Positions 51,700-62,204 of a DNA stretch of 64,000 nt are shown piece by piece. The position numbers and the translations under genes are program-made. Positions within the stretch are counted from its first letter, which is position 1. Every line of letters begins with the position of its first letter. Location: NCBI GenBank assembly GCA_036346205.1, contig JARFJB010000931.1:1053501-1117500 (forward strand), written 5' to 3'. Source of the DNA: Vesta saturnalis. Taxonomy: Eukaryota > Arthropoda > Insecta > Coleoptera > Lampyridae. The notes beneath the pieces are model-generated. The model was not told where the DNA came from, did not search any database, and worked only from the letters and a program-made list of their open reading frames with translations.

Positions 51700-51800
51700 C
51701 TAGCCCACTTGTATTTTTTTTGCCCACTTGTATTTTTTTGTCCACTTGTATGTTTTTTGTCCACTTGTATGTTTTTTGTCCACTTGTATGTTTTTTGTAT
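51700..51800. repeat. Tandem repeat, CCACTTGTATGTTTTTTGT units
   Basis: Five copies of an about 21-bp unit with T-run length variation. Confidence 0.8.
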
Positions 51801-51817
51801 GAATTTTTGCTCACCCT

Positions 51818-51990
51818 CACTTTTTACCAAAATAAAAGAAAAACAATATGTTAATTTATTTAATTCATGTAGACAGACATGTACAAATTATATATATAGA
51901 AATGAAGACGTGTACAAATTATATATTTCACTTTTTACCAAAATAAAAGAAAACGATATGTATATATTTAATTCATATAGAAAGACATGT
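51818..51990. repeat. Tandem duplication of about 110 bp
   Basis: CTTTTTACCAAAATAAAAGA occurs at about 51,819 and 51,930, each followed by ATATGT, TTAATTCAT, AGACATGTACAAATT. Confidence 0.65.
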
Positions 51991-52394
51991 ACAAATTGTT
52001 CATAGAAATAAAGACATTTATATACATTTAAAATCAGACACATAAATTATATTTAGAAACATTACGCAGATATATGATTTGCTATAGGAATAAAACATGT
52101 TGATTTAGTACATACGTTAGTAAGCTTATATCAAAACAGTTGTAATACTGAGGATTAGAAAAGGTTAGGTTACACATGTTAACAGCGATGAACATACTAC
52201 TAGACTGACAGGAAATAATTAGTCTATACATTACATACATAAAAAGAGTGAATATAACATACTTAATCACATAATATATAAAATAGTCGTCATCGTACAC
52301 ATCAAAAAAACCAGTTGTGTTAGGGGTGCGCAACATGAGGCAGTATTCACCGTGTGACATGTGGTACCAAGCCGTTCAGCGCTCTCACAAACTA

Positions 52395-52495
52395 AAAAAC
52401 ACACACTAAAACACACTGAAATACACACTCAAATACACATACTGAAATACACACTCAAACACACACTCACACTCACACTCACACACTCGTACATT
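52395..52495. repeat. ACACACT-rich simple repeat
   Basis: Runs of ACACACTCAAA, ATACACAC and CACACTCACACT. Confidence 0.8.
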
Positions 52496-52522
52496 ATGCT
52501 TACCGACGACGGAGTAGGTGCT

Positions 52523-52770
52523 CAGAAGGCCTTAGGGTTGCAAAGTTAGATTTGCAAACCCAAAGGAAGTGTTGGATCTCGAGCCAGATTCCCAGTCTCT
52601 GGAATCCGTAACTATAACGACGATTAATACTTGGAACACTCGAGATCAGAAGGCCTTAGGGTTGCAAAGTTAGATTTGCAAACCCAAAGGAAGTGTTGGA
52701 TCTCGAGCCAGATTCCCAGTCTCTGGAATCCGTAACTATAACGACGATTAATACTTGGAACACTCGAGAT
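52523..52770. repeat. Perfect 124-bp tandem duplication
   Basis: 52,523-52,646 and 52,647-52,770 read identically base for base, both starting CAGAAGGCCTTAGGG and ending AACACTCGAGAT. The unit contains TCTCGAG and CTCGAGA. No coding frame is supported. Identity implies a very recent duplication or an assembly artefact. Confidence 0.9.
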
Positions 52771-54480
52771 CATAACTTAAATGCGTTTAATGCTGCTCTT
52801 ATATAGCATGAATTTTCCTTGAAACGCGCGAATCTGTTTTCTGATTGGTCTGGCACTGACCTAGATCAACTACGGGTATTAAAAGAAAAAAATATATAAT
52901 ACAAAGTAACAAACAACTTTTGCGAATATGACCCGTATTGCGGGGAACAGTTGACCTTTAGATACATTGTAATAGTCAACTGTTGCAGTAGAATTAATAA
53001 TTAATACTTATTAGTTGATTTTACTAGGAATTGCAAAACAATACCAATTTATTTAGCTAATTATACTGCAAATGTAATTAGGAAATAGTAAATTAAAAAT
53101 TTTTTGATATTACTGAAAAGCGTATGTAAATTACATGATACAGCAATTATTTTTTGTAGTAATCACACCAGTTCGTTTACTCTCTATCCGGTTTGTAGTT
53201 GCAGAGAGAGAGATGACCTCTCATTTTTATACATAAATTCGTATATAATATATCCCAGTTTTAAACGGTAAAGGATTTAGATATAAATTAACGATTTGTT
53301 TTTCTTATTGAATGATTTAAATCATTTTCAGTATGGTTAAAGTAATTCTGGCTGGAAAAAACCTGTTGGTTTATATGCAGACAAAATAACCTTTATAGAC
53401 GTAGTAATAATCAGATGTAAATTGCATTCGTAAACAAGTTTTTAAATACTTATTAGTTACTTAAAATAGGGATGATAATGAGAGATGAAATTTTTTCTTT
53501 ACAGGTAGAGCACGTATATATAGAATATATAAATAAATCAGTTTTTTTATATAAAAACTTGTCGAATGATGCTCTCAATTTTTTAATTTCCATTTAAACA
53601 AAGGATTTAGTCAAATAATTTCTTGAAAGTTCAGTGTAATTCTTAAAGCTATATATTCACGATGATACTGATAAAACCTGTAATTACATCGTTTATATAT
53701 TTGTATAAAAAGGTTAACCCAGTTCTTTTAAATTGAAGGAATACAGAAAGTTATCTTATTTGTTTCAAAGGTAGATGCTGTCCTCTTAGAAAAATTGCAA
53801 TGTATAATTAGTAGGTACATATTTTTACACAATGCAGAAAACAATTGTGTAATATTAAACAGCGTATGTAAATTACAAGATATATCAATTACTACATAAG
53901 TTCATTAGCTGCTATATCCGGTTTTTGCTATACTTGAAATCAGAGGTACAAAATACATTTCTTATTGAACGATTTTAAGTAATGGTAATTAATGAAGAAG
54001 TAATAAAAGGGACATCATGTTTTTATTTTCATAATGTTTAAAAAAGTAAAAGTATTTTTTTATTATTATTATGTAGATAAGTGTTTTTTATTGATTTTGC
54101 TAATAAGCATGAAAATCATAAGTATATTTGTAATACATGTAATAAAGTAAACACGATGTGGTAATACATGCCTACAAAGCGACAATGACGCACCCAAATC
54201 TTGTTTTTTTCAACTAGCTGCTTTCAATAATCACGCGTTTATAAGAAAGTTCGATTAGGCAACCCAACATACACAAAATCATATACCGTTGCGTCTCTTC
54301 TTGTAGTACACAACTTTGTAGATAAAACTTATCTAGAAGTAATTTTTCTTTAAAAATATGTACACACCTTAAGAAACTCCCCCTCTCCGTCGCTGGAGTT
54401 CTGCCAGAAATTTAATCAGTTCTATTCCAAAATGAGAAGAAGCTTAAATAGAAATTTTTAAGCAAGTAGGTCTTTTCGTT
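52771..54480. other. AT-rich DNA, no gene recognised
   Basis: A CCAAT-like GATTGGTC and a TATATAG occur at 52,798-52,850 with GC-rich sequence between, but no gene follows. The rest is featureless. Confidence 0.45.
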
Positions 54481-54516
54481 CTGGAGTTAGTCGGTATGGA
54501 GGGCACTTGGAGCAGA

Positions 54517-54796
54517 CAGTTGCGTGCGCAATTGTCTTGCCCAAGTGCCCCCATGTGGGAATTACATTATAGCATTAAACAGGAATCTGTACAGATAAAA
54601 AAAAACAGTTCAAATACAGATCAAATACAGCTCAAACCAGCTTAAATACAGGTCAAACCAGCTCAAAACCAGCGCAAAACCAGCTCAAACCAGTTTAAAT
54701 ACAGTTCAAAACGGATTCCTGTTTAACCCCCCTTGCTAATATGTAACTCCCACATGGTAGGATTTGGCTTCAGGCAGTTGCGCACGCAACTGTCCG
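54517..54796. repeat. Inverted repeat around an 11-bp minisatellite, left edge of the element
   Basis: GACAGTTGCGTGCGCAA (54,517 onward), CCATGTGGGAATTACAT and AAACAGGAAT recur as reverse complement at 54,713-54,796. Between them (54,604-54,712) lie about ten variants of ACCAGCTCAAA. The hairpin lies just upstream of the polB promoter and may be part of the element's terminal repeat. This cannot be confirmed without the other end. Confidence 0.7.
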
Positions 54797-54856
54797 GTTT
54801 CACCGCTTCTGCTCCTCATTCCAATTCCCCCACTCATCCCAAAACTTCAAATTTAG

Positions 54857-54892
54857 TATTTAAGACGGAGCGGTTCCACTACAGTGTCAGTC
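54857..54892 (+). promoter_or_regulatory. polB core promoter: TATA-like box and initiator
   Basis: TATTTAAG at 54,857-54,864 is followed about 25-30 bp later by CAGTGTCAGTC at 54,882-54,892, which contains the arthropod initiator TCAGT. The ATG of the first polB exon follows at 54,938. The same CAGTGTCAGTC lies on the minus strand ahead of the capsid block. Confidence 0.6.
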
Positions 54893-54937
54893 CGTCTTTA
54901 TGCGCCACCAAGTAAAGTTTTCAAGCGGTGTTACATC

Positions 54938-57900
54938 ATGTCTTCAAAGAATAGTAAGTGTTAGTTTCGTATTGCATCTCTCCCGGCTACCCTTCCTATC
55001 CAACACCCTTATTCACATCAACCTACACTTCAGCATATAGTTATTATTCTTTCTTTGTTGCAGCAAAAATGTTCCAATGTGAATGCCTCAAGAAATTTTG
55101 TCGAAAGGATTCTTTACTGAGACATCAAAAAACAGCATGCTGGATGTCAGTATCTACTCCACCATCTGGCATGCAGGAGGTTTCGTTACAAAACCAAACC
55201 ACAGGGAGCAATGTGGTGCAAGAAAGCACTTCCGACGATAACAAAGCAGTACATAGACATGTTACTGATTCCTTTGCGCAAGCAGGACCATCTGGGGTAA
55301 ACTATGTGAAGGATAATGCGAAACCCGGACCATCAGGGTTGAGCAACTCAAGGAAGCGGAAGCCTGACCAACGCGATGAACCGGTACAACCGAAAAAAAG
55401 TGGTGAAAGTGTACACTGCACAGATTGTTCAATGGATGTACCTAGGTATGCATTCCAAGGACACCTCAGAAGCAATAGGCACAAAGCAAATGTATGTTTC
55501 CTTGTCGATACTGGGGTCGAAGTGATTAGAAATGCGTTTAAACAACGCATTGTGTCATACCGCCTGTCACCATGCAATACTCATACTGATGTGTCCACCT
55601 TTATGGCAGAGGTTAAAGGGAACGTATTGAAGGTAGTACAAAATCAGTTGCAGAAACACTACTCATTAAAATGTAATGTTGAGCTGTTTGGTTTATACTT
55701 TTTGAACAGTAGGGAAAGCATAGAACTGAAATCCTTTCAGACTAAGTATGATATTCTCAGTGTAGGGACGGTGTTAGAAGAATATTTCCAAAGAATAAGT
55801 AAAATATTGGATGCAAAGCAATCCGAATTTCAGCATAAAGATTCTGGTAAGTGTGAGTCATGGTGTAATCGATTAGTAACAACTGTTTTAGGATGGTCCC
55901 TGGTGCAATTCGTATATTTAGAGGTGAACATGCTTAAATTTTCTCCCACCACTGGTTCATCCTATATGGCTGTCCCCGCCGAAATCGCACATAAACACGC
56001 CATAGTCAATGTAAAAAATAATGATAATTACTGCTTTGCATGGGCTGTTGTATCGGCACTAGTGACACCAACGGGAGTACCACAACGCACATCTTCTTAC
56101 CCTGATTTCCAGACGTTATTCAACTGGACTGGTGTACAGTTCCCTATTAAGCTGACGAATATTTCAACGTTTGAGAGATAACAACATTTCCATTAATGTT
56201 TATGGGTTAGACGATACCTATCGTGATGGTCAACGTGTCACAGAGGTAGTGGGGCCTCTATACTACACCAAAGCCAAACAGGCAGTCCATGTTAATTTAT
56301 TATTATTAGTCAGTAACCAAACAGATAATCAGCATTATGTATGGATAAAAATTTTTCTCGTTTACTTAGCAACCAAATAACTCGGCGGAACGGAGCAATG
56401 TATTTTGTGATGCATGCTTGTATTACTTTAGATCCGAGGAGCAATTAACCCGACACGTGTCACACGACTGTAACTTCGTATATACAAAATTACCGGGTGT
56501 GAAACAAAAAAGACATTACCGGGGAATTCTATGCGGAAAATATACTCGCTTTTCGGAACTATCAGAAACAAATGGTTCTACCATTCGTAATATATGCAGA
56601 TTTTGAAGCGCTCTTAGTACCGGTAGATACGGCTGAACCAGATCCCGAAAAACCGTTCACGATAAAAACGTGTAAACACGAACCATACTCGTTTAGTTAT
56701 TATATTAAGTGTAGTGTAAACGATGCGTGGTCTAAGTTAGAGCTGTATAGAGGAGCAATGCAGGGAGATATTTATAAGACGATTGGAAAGTGATGTAAAA
56801 CGGATATATAATGAACATTTCAAAGCTATTGTCCCAATGACACCATTAACGGATGAACAGCAGGTTACGTATGAATGCAGTGTATGTTGTTACATATGCG
56901 GTAAGCACTTTACGGACGATCCGACAAATCCGAAAGTACGAGATCACTGTCACGTTACTGGTAAGTATCGTGGTGCAGCACATTCGACGTGTAACTTAAA
57001 CTATCAGGTACCTACATTTCTTCCCGTTTTCTACATAATCTCAGTGGTTATGATGTTCACCTGTTCATTAAACAGTTAGCGAGTGAAACGGAAGAAATTA
57101 CCGTACTTCCGGTTAACAGTGAAAATATATAACGTTTGGTAAGCATATTTTGTTGATGAATATGTAAACAGTCATGGTATCAGGGAAAAGAAATACATTA
57201 ATTTACGGTTCGTCGATAGTTGTAGATTCATGGCTGCATCCTTAGATACTCTTATCCCAGAATTTATCAGATGATCAATGTATGGAGGTACGGAAATATT
57301 TTAGTAATGATAGCGACTTCAACTTAGTGAGAAATAAAGGTAGTTTCCTTATGCGTACGTAGACAGCTTTAGTAAGTTGAACGACGTCACGGTGCCATCA
57401 TATGACAAATTCTACGATAAAATGCGCGATGCAAATATTTCCGATGACGAATACTGTCGCGTTCTACTGGTATGGGATCACTTTAAGTGTAATACACTAG
57501 GTGATTATGCTGATATTTATTTAAAATCAGATGTGTTGTTATTGGCTGACGTGTTTGAAAACTTTAGGAGATTATGTATGGGTGTGTATGGGTTAGAACC
57601 TGCACAGTATGTCACTTTACCTGGATTGGCGTGGGATGCCATGTTGAAATGTACGAAAGTAGAGCTAGAATTACTGACGGATATGGATATGTATCACTTT
57701 TTAAACAAGGTATTCGGGGTGGAGTAAGTACTTGTTTTTACAATATTTAGATGCCACGAATTTATACGGCTGGAGTATGAAGCAATACCTGCCTCACGAT
57801 GGGTTTATGTGGTTACCTCAAGAGGAAATAGAACACTTTGACGTAGTAAAGATTGATGATGACGCCGATGTTGGATTTGTACTGGAGGTTGATATACATT

Positions 57901-59034
57901 ATCCCCACCATATGCATGACGAACACAACGATTATCCGTTTTGTCCTGAAATGATCTGCGCACCACATTCCCAGGAGGAGAAGTTAATCCCGAACCTGTG
58001 TGATAAGACCAACTATGTTATACATTACCGCTATTTAAAACAATGTATAGAGCATGGCTTAATTGTTACTCGTATTCATAGGGTTTTACGATTTGGTCAG
58101 AGTCCGTGGCTAATACCATACGTAGACCTTAATACAGCTCTCCGCAACACAGCACAGAACAAGTTTGAAAAGGATTTCTATAAAATCATGAATAATGGCG
58201 TGTTTGGTAAAACAATGGAAAATGTCGATAAACGAAGAGTTATTAAATTGTTAACACATTGGGAAAATAACGGTCGTCGGGTAGGTCTAGCACGGTACGT
58301 TGCAAAACCGCAATTTAAAAATTTTATTCAATTCACTGATAAATTGTTTGCGGCGGAATTGTCGAAACAGGTAGTTACGTGCGACAAACCCGTCTATGTC
58401 GGATTCAGTATTTTAGATCTTTCCAAAATTATAATGTATCGGTTTTTTTATGATATCTTACGAGCTCATTATGGCAAGAATGTCACGTTGCTCTATACTG
58501 ACACGGATTCTTTGATTGTTGAGATAGTAGCTGATGATATGTATGCACACATGCGAAATAATTTAGACGAATATGATACTTCCAACTATCATAATGAGTT
58601 GCATGGTATTCCTACGACTGCTTCCGTCGTTGGACGAATGAAAGATGAGTATGCAGGAAAGCGATTCATTATTTTTATGGTGCTGGATCGAAGTCATACT
58701 GTCTGAAGCTTGCTGATAAGGAAGTTGTTAAGAAAGCGAAAGGTGTTAAGAAAGTTATTATTCAGAAAGTGTTGACGGAAGTAGACTACAAAGCGGTCGC
58801 GGAGGGTCTGATAAAACAGTAATGTGTAAAATGCTTGTGTTTCGATCAACCTTACATGATATATATACCGAAATGTTAAACAAAATTGCCTTTAGGTCCC
58901 AGGATGACAAACGATATCGACTACGTGATACGTGTTCTACATTGGCGTGGGGGCATTGGCGAATACCGGAATTGGAGAATGCTGATCCGTTGAGCGAACT
59001 ATTGCAGGTTGCTAAGCAAATGAATTTATATTAA
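54938..59034 (+). pseudogene. polB: Protein-primed family B DNA polymerase, spliced and multiply broken
   Basis: Exon 1 is 54,938-54,953 (MSSKN...), followed by an intron at 54,954-55,063 (GTAAGTG to TTTGTTGCAG). Exon 2 opens with a C2H2 finger (FQCECLKKFCRKDSLLRH); a second follows (VHCTDC). NDNYCFAWAVVSAL closes the N-terminal part. Pieces then appear in changing frames: YADFEALL (exonuclease motif I, 56,590), CYICGKHF/DHCHVTGKYRG (zinc-binding, 56,890-56,980), YLKSDVLLLADVFE (exonuclease III, 57,510), YLDATNLYGWSM (Pol A), FYKIMNNGVFGKTMENV (Pol B) and LLYTDTDSLIVE (Pol C, 58,490). The C-terminal TLAWGHW lies near 58,940. Breaks lie near 56,170, 56,380-56,420, 56,575-56,600, 56,785, 57,000-57,380 and 58,690. 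A deletion near 57,725 removes codons between the exonuclease and palm. In the family, the enzyme replicates the linear element from protein primers. Confidence 0.9.
54954..55063 (+). other. Intron in polB
   Basis: Donor AATA|GTAAGTG; pyrimidine-rich acceptor TTCTTTCTTTGTTGCAG|CA. Joining keeps the frame and puts an ATG-initiated five-codon exon ahead of the zinc finger. Without splicing the zinc-finger frame has no upstream ATG near a promoter. Confidence 0.65.
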
Positions 59035-59280
59035 CCGGAAGAAGAATAGTTTGGGTACTGACACTTGCTAGTTTCTTTCCTATATTCTCTCCATAATGAA
59101 ACTTATATTAATAATAAGTTGTATTATTCCTTTAGTTGTTTAACATATATTAATATTATGTATTAATTCGTTAGTAAGAGAATATATGCTATACAAATAC
59201 TGTGTGATATAACTAAAAACAAACAAAAAAAACGAGAATGACTATTTACTATTTTTTTATTAAAAAAATGTGTACAAGAC

Positions 59281-59287
59281 TTATTGC

Positions 59288-59348
<61 letters not shown>

Positions 59349-59766
59349 AATGATATACCCGACTCAAAGCACAGTGGCATAATGATTTACAATGAAAGTA
59401 ACAAACGGGTTGCATAGCAGGAAGAGGTGGGCTTTCCTCAAGTTCAATAACAGGCTGGGTCACAAATTTTCTGATGTAATCTGCTTTCTCTCTGCCCTTG
59501 ACATAGACAGAATCTGTTGGCTGAATCAATCTCTCGAGTATTCTTCGAAAGTGGTGTGGTGGTGTATACCCTTCTTCCCATTTAATACAGTGCTGGTTTT
59601 GCATTAACCAAGTAGCTTGACGACGACTCTCTGCATCCAACGTATGCCAGGGATACGGTGATTTAAAAACAAAATGGGCAATTTGTTTCCCATTATAAAT
59701 GGCGAGTTCTTTTGGTATAAAAGCTTTTGATATTTTGAACCCTTGTACATCGATTATGACGGGCAT
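59281..59766 (-). CDS. Small conserved-type Maverick ORF, function unknown
   Basis: The ATG at 59,766 lies four bases past the major capsid stop. The protein starts MPVIIDVQGFK, continues with FIPKELAI, HFVFKSPYPWHTL, WLMQNQHCIKWEEGY and VKGREKADYIR, and has a Cys/His-rich end (CYFHCKSLCHCALSRVYHLY) that may bind zinc. I recall similar ORFs in insect Maverick-type elements without known function. The hydrophobic N-terminal strand with D and E positions could be an RNase H-like fold, but that is a guess. A (TA)n tract at 59,290-59,342 has replaced the natural end, adding an Ile-Tyr tail. Intact apart from that. Confidence 0.7.
59290..59342. repeat. (TA)n microsatellite in the 3' end of a viral-type ORF
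   Basis: About 26 TA units, read as an Ile-Tyr repeat by the ORF at 59,281-59,766. It lies between the convergent polB and capsid blocks. Confidence 0.95.
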
Positions 59767-59770
59767 TGTT

Positions 59771-60968
59771 TTACAACTGTCGTACTGCTTTGGTTAACGC
59801 GTTGTATGTAACTAAACGATCGTGGAGTATAACACAGTATGCTGTCGTATTGGCAGCTATGTTTGCCGCTGTTTCAAACTCCACACGAAGAACTACTGCT
59901 TTAGAGTGTAATGCTTCTTTTTGATTTGAGCAATCTACGACAATCAACGGTGCAGCTGTGGTAAATTGCGTAGGGGTGAGTAATGGTTGCCCATCTCTTT
60001 GGTAATACGACATTTGGAATTTAGCAAACATTTCATATAACGTAGCAAAGCAATTGTTATCATAATTAACGTTGAGATTGTCATACGGATAACGATCCGT
60101 GTTCAGGAACACGCGAATATTATTTAGTGCACATTTATCGAATCTGCTCGTATCTTGCATAACATTATTCTCTCGCCCAGTTTGAAATCCTATAATAATG
60201 TATCTAGGTGTTTCTATACTAGTAGATGTTTTGATTGCCCATGCATGCTTATCTGTTGCGGGAACGGCGGGATATATGTGGGTTTCCCAACTTCTAAATG
60301 CTACTGGCGTATTTACATTTTTATCAATGTATTTCGTTAACGCCAACTCCTCTGCTAATGCTGGAATGATGTGTGGAACTTTCCAATATATCTTATCTAT
60401 GTTAACTTTTAATGCTTCTTCTACAGTTGAAATTACTGCATCGGTATCAATGTTACTACGAATTAATACCAGTTCTTGTCTAATGTTCAAAATCACTTTA
60501 TTGTAATCTTCGGCAAAGCCAAGTAGCATTCGCAAAGGTATACAAACATTAAAGTATCCTTGAGCATTTGTTAGTGTACTGTTTGCAGTAGGAAACCAAC
60601 CTGCATTTTCATGCCGGGCGAGATCATTGGACGTCAATGATACCAATCCTTTCATTGTCGATATTAATCCTACTTTCGTTACGGAATCTACCACTATTCC
60701 ATTCATTTCATATCTAATTTCACTGAATAAAAATGCGATACCGTTATTAACGAACCTTGCGGTGTTAGAGACAGTACCATCCTGACGTAATAATCGTCCC
60801 TCTATGTACATAGCTTTCGGATGGTAAAGTGCACATGTCTTCCTGAATGGGTATCCTGATTTCATCATTGTTTCCAAATCGGGTAGTGTATGGTTGATGG
60901 GTGTGCAGTTCGGAATTAACGATAGCATTATCAACGACAACTTTTTCATTAACGTTTAATATACTCAT
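59771..60968 (-). pseudogene. Major capsid protein, one frameshift
   Basis: The natural start is the ATG at 60,968 (MSILNVNEK, NNDEIRIPIQ), which overlaps the TGA of the upstream 53-codon ORF. That frame leaves near 60,810, and the remainder continues in the frame ending at 59,771 (YIEGRL, AGWFPTANSTL, CIPLRMLLGFAEDY, RSWETHIYPAV, AIKTSTSIETPRYIIIGFQT). The size (about 400 residues), position and Pro/aromatic-rich strands fit the double-jelly-roll capsid protein (hexon) of Maverick/adintovirus elements, which builds the icosahedral shell. The Met at 60,949 of the shorter frame is out of the natural frame and not the start. A single-base-type shift near 60,810 inactivates it. Confidence 0.8.
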
Positions 60969-61127
60969 TGTAGTACTGTAAAGCCGAGACTTTCCAATAA
61001 TGCTTTGTTCTGCGGTGTCAATGCTTTGGGCGCTGAACGCTTACTGACTCTCACCTTTCCACACTTTGATCTTTTATAGTTTGATTTGCACTGGGTACAT
61101 GCACATGTGTTATAGCGCGTCACCATA
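60965..61127 (-). CDS. 53-codon basic, Cys-rich ORF between penton and capsid genes
   Basis: ATG at 61,127 to TGA at 60,965. It starts MVTRYNTCACTQCKSNYKRS and ends SLGFTVLQ. There are four Cys within the first 22 residues (CAC, QC, KC) and many Lys/Arg, suggesting a small zinc- or DNA-binding protein. The start overlaps the penton stop (ATGGTGA), and its stop overlaps the capsid start (ATGA). Such overlaps on both sides strongly suggest a real gene in the block. Alternatively it could be a fortuitous frame. I do not recognise its family. It is intact. Confidence 0.65.
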
Positions 61128-61803
61128 TTTTCTTTAAATGTAGTCCTATCGTTATGACTTCCCCGTTAAAATTGACGAGATCTCCGTCTTGGTCTACTAT
61201 TTTAAGTGTTATTGTCGAAATGGTAGATGTATTGATAGGTAGATAGATGACATGTTGAGGGGATTCTATTATTTTATACCCCGCTGGTACACTGGGAAAG
61301 AACTGATGAATTATGTGTGATGTTTCACCATTCTTAAAACTACCACTTGTTATATTGCACTCGATAATTAATGAGTTAATTTTGATAATGTTAATAGGAG
61401 TATCGGAGGTATGCACTTTCCCAGCCTTGTAAACAGTTTTATTAAATCCCAGCATAGGTCCTATCGAATTTTCCACATTGAAGTTAATGCCATGGGTTGC
61501 TTTCATACTTGCTTTCATAGTATTATTATTCGCTTGTAAATGCAGAACTGCTCTCGATCTTTTCACTAACTCATTAATATATTTATTCACATCCGCGATT
61601 TCGTATGATCCTGGTGGTATTGTAATTTTATCGTTTCCAAATACGAGTTGGTTATTCTTTGAAGTAACATTCTGTATAGTATTGAAAGATTCAAAACTAG
61701 TCAATCCCATTACGTATTCCGACTCATTCTCAAGAAAAATCGGTGGATTAAAGGTTGCTTGCAAGATACACTTTTTGCCGGTAAATGTAAATGTGTACGA
61801 CAT
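61120..61803 (-). CDS. Penton-like minor capsid protein
   Basis: The ATG at 61,803 is preferred; the frame extends upstream only to a GTG. 227 residues: MSYTFTFTGKKCILQATFNP, YVMGLTSFESFNTIQNV, the IPPGSYEIADVNKYI segment, MLGFNKTVYKAGKVH and SDTPINIIKINSLIIECNIT. The repeated strand pattern and the SYEI-DVNKYI and I-CN segments recall the small single-jelly-roll vertex (penton) protein of adintovirus/Maverick elements. Its place between protease and major capsid fits. The frame is open throughout, one of the few undamaged genes here. Assignment relies on context as well as motif memory. Confidence 0.7.
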   Translation of the reverse strand: MSYTFTFTGKKCILQATFNPPIFLENESEYVMGLTSFESFNTIQNVTSKNNQLVFGNDKITIPPGSYEIADVNKYINELVKRSRAVLHLQANNNTMKASMKATHGINFNVENSIGPMLGFNKTVYKAGKVHTSDTPINIIKINSLIIECNITSGSFKNGETSHIIHQFFPSVPAGYKIIESPQHVIYLPINTSTISTITLKIVDQDGDLVNFNGEVITIGLHLKKIW

Positions 61804-61829
61804 TACGATCACGTAACGACTACTGAAAA

Positions 61830-62204
61830 TCAGTATGAGTAGTCATATAAAAAGTGTAAGACTAAATGACCGCAGTTGTATGTATCAAAATCTTGAACCT
61901 TGGTAAAGTTATACTCAATTGTGTTTCTGCTACCATCACTTTTAAAATAGTGGAGTAATTCAAAGGGTGGTTTAATATGTCCTATGCTATCAAAATATGT
62001 AATATGCCTGTTACGCTTAATGTAAGCTGTCCAGTGTGTACCCTGGTTAGTTTGATCATCCAGATTCACAATACCACATTCATTCGCATGGATTCGTGTA
62101 GGTAAGTTATCTCGCATATATATCCCTCTAAAATAGGGAATCTGTAATTGCTCCACAAATTTTGATAGCTCAACATTACTTAAGGCGTGACGTGGTAGCT
62201 TCAG
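61830..62204 (-). pseudogene. Adenain-like maturation cysteine protease, start codon missing
   Basis: Reading is open from the overlap with the core-protein stop (62,201) to 61,830. Residues before FVEQLQ (PRHALSNVELSK) are coding-like, but no ATG is present; the expected overlap position carries CTG. Counting from the GTG codon at 62,156: catalytic His in GTHWTAYI (position 41), Asp in TYFDSIGH (56), nucleophile Cys in YNCGHLVLHFL (95). This His-Asp-Cys order is that of adenovirus protease and relatives, which cleave capsid precursors during maturation. FRGIYMRDNLP is a conserved-looking N-terminal block. Apart from the start codon the gene looks undamaged. Confidence 0.8.

Noticed and set aside
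51333..51854. 173-codon plus-strand frame
   Set aside because: It is generated by two adjacent minisatellites; the reading simply repeats HNYKAIRPRFPVPLL-like and CMFFVHLY-like units.
60949..60949. Start of the capsid gene at 60,949
   Set aside because: The residues read from there to about 60,810 are out of frame; the capsid-like N-terminus is in the frame that begins at 60,968 and overlaps the preceding stop.
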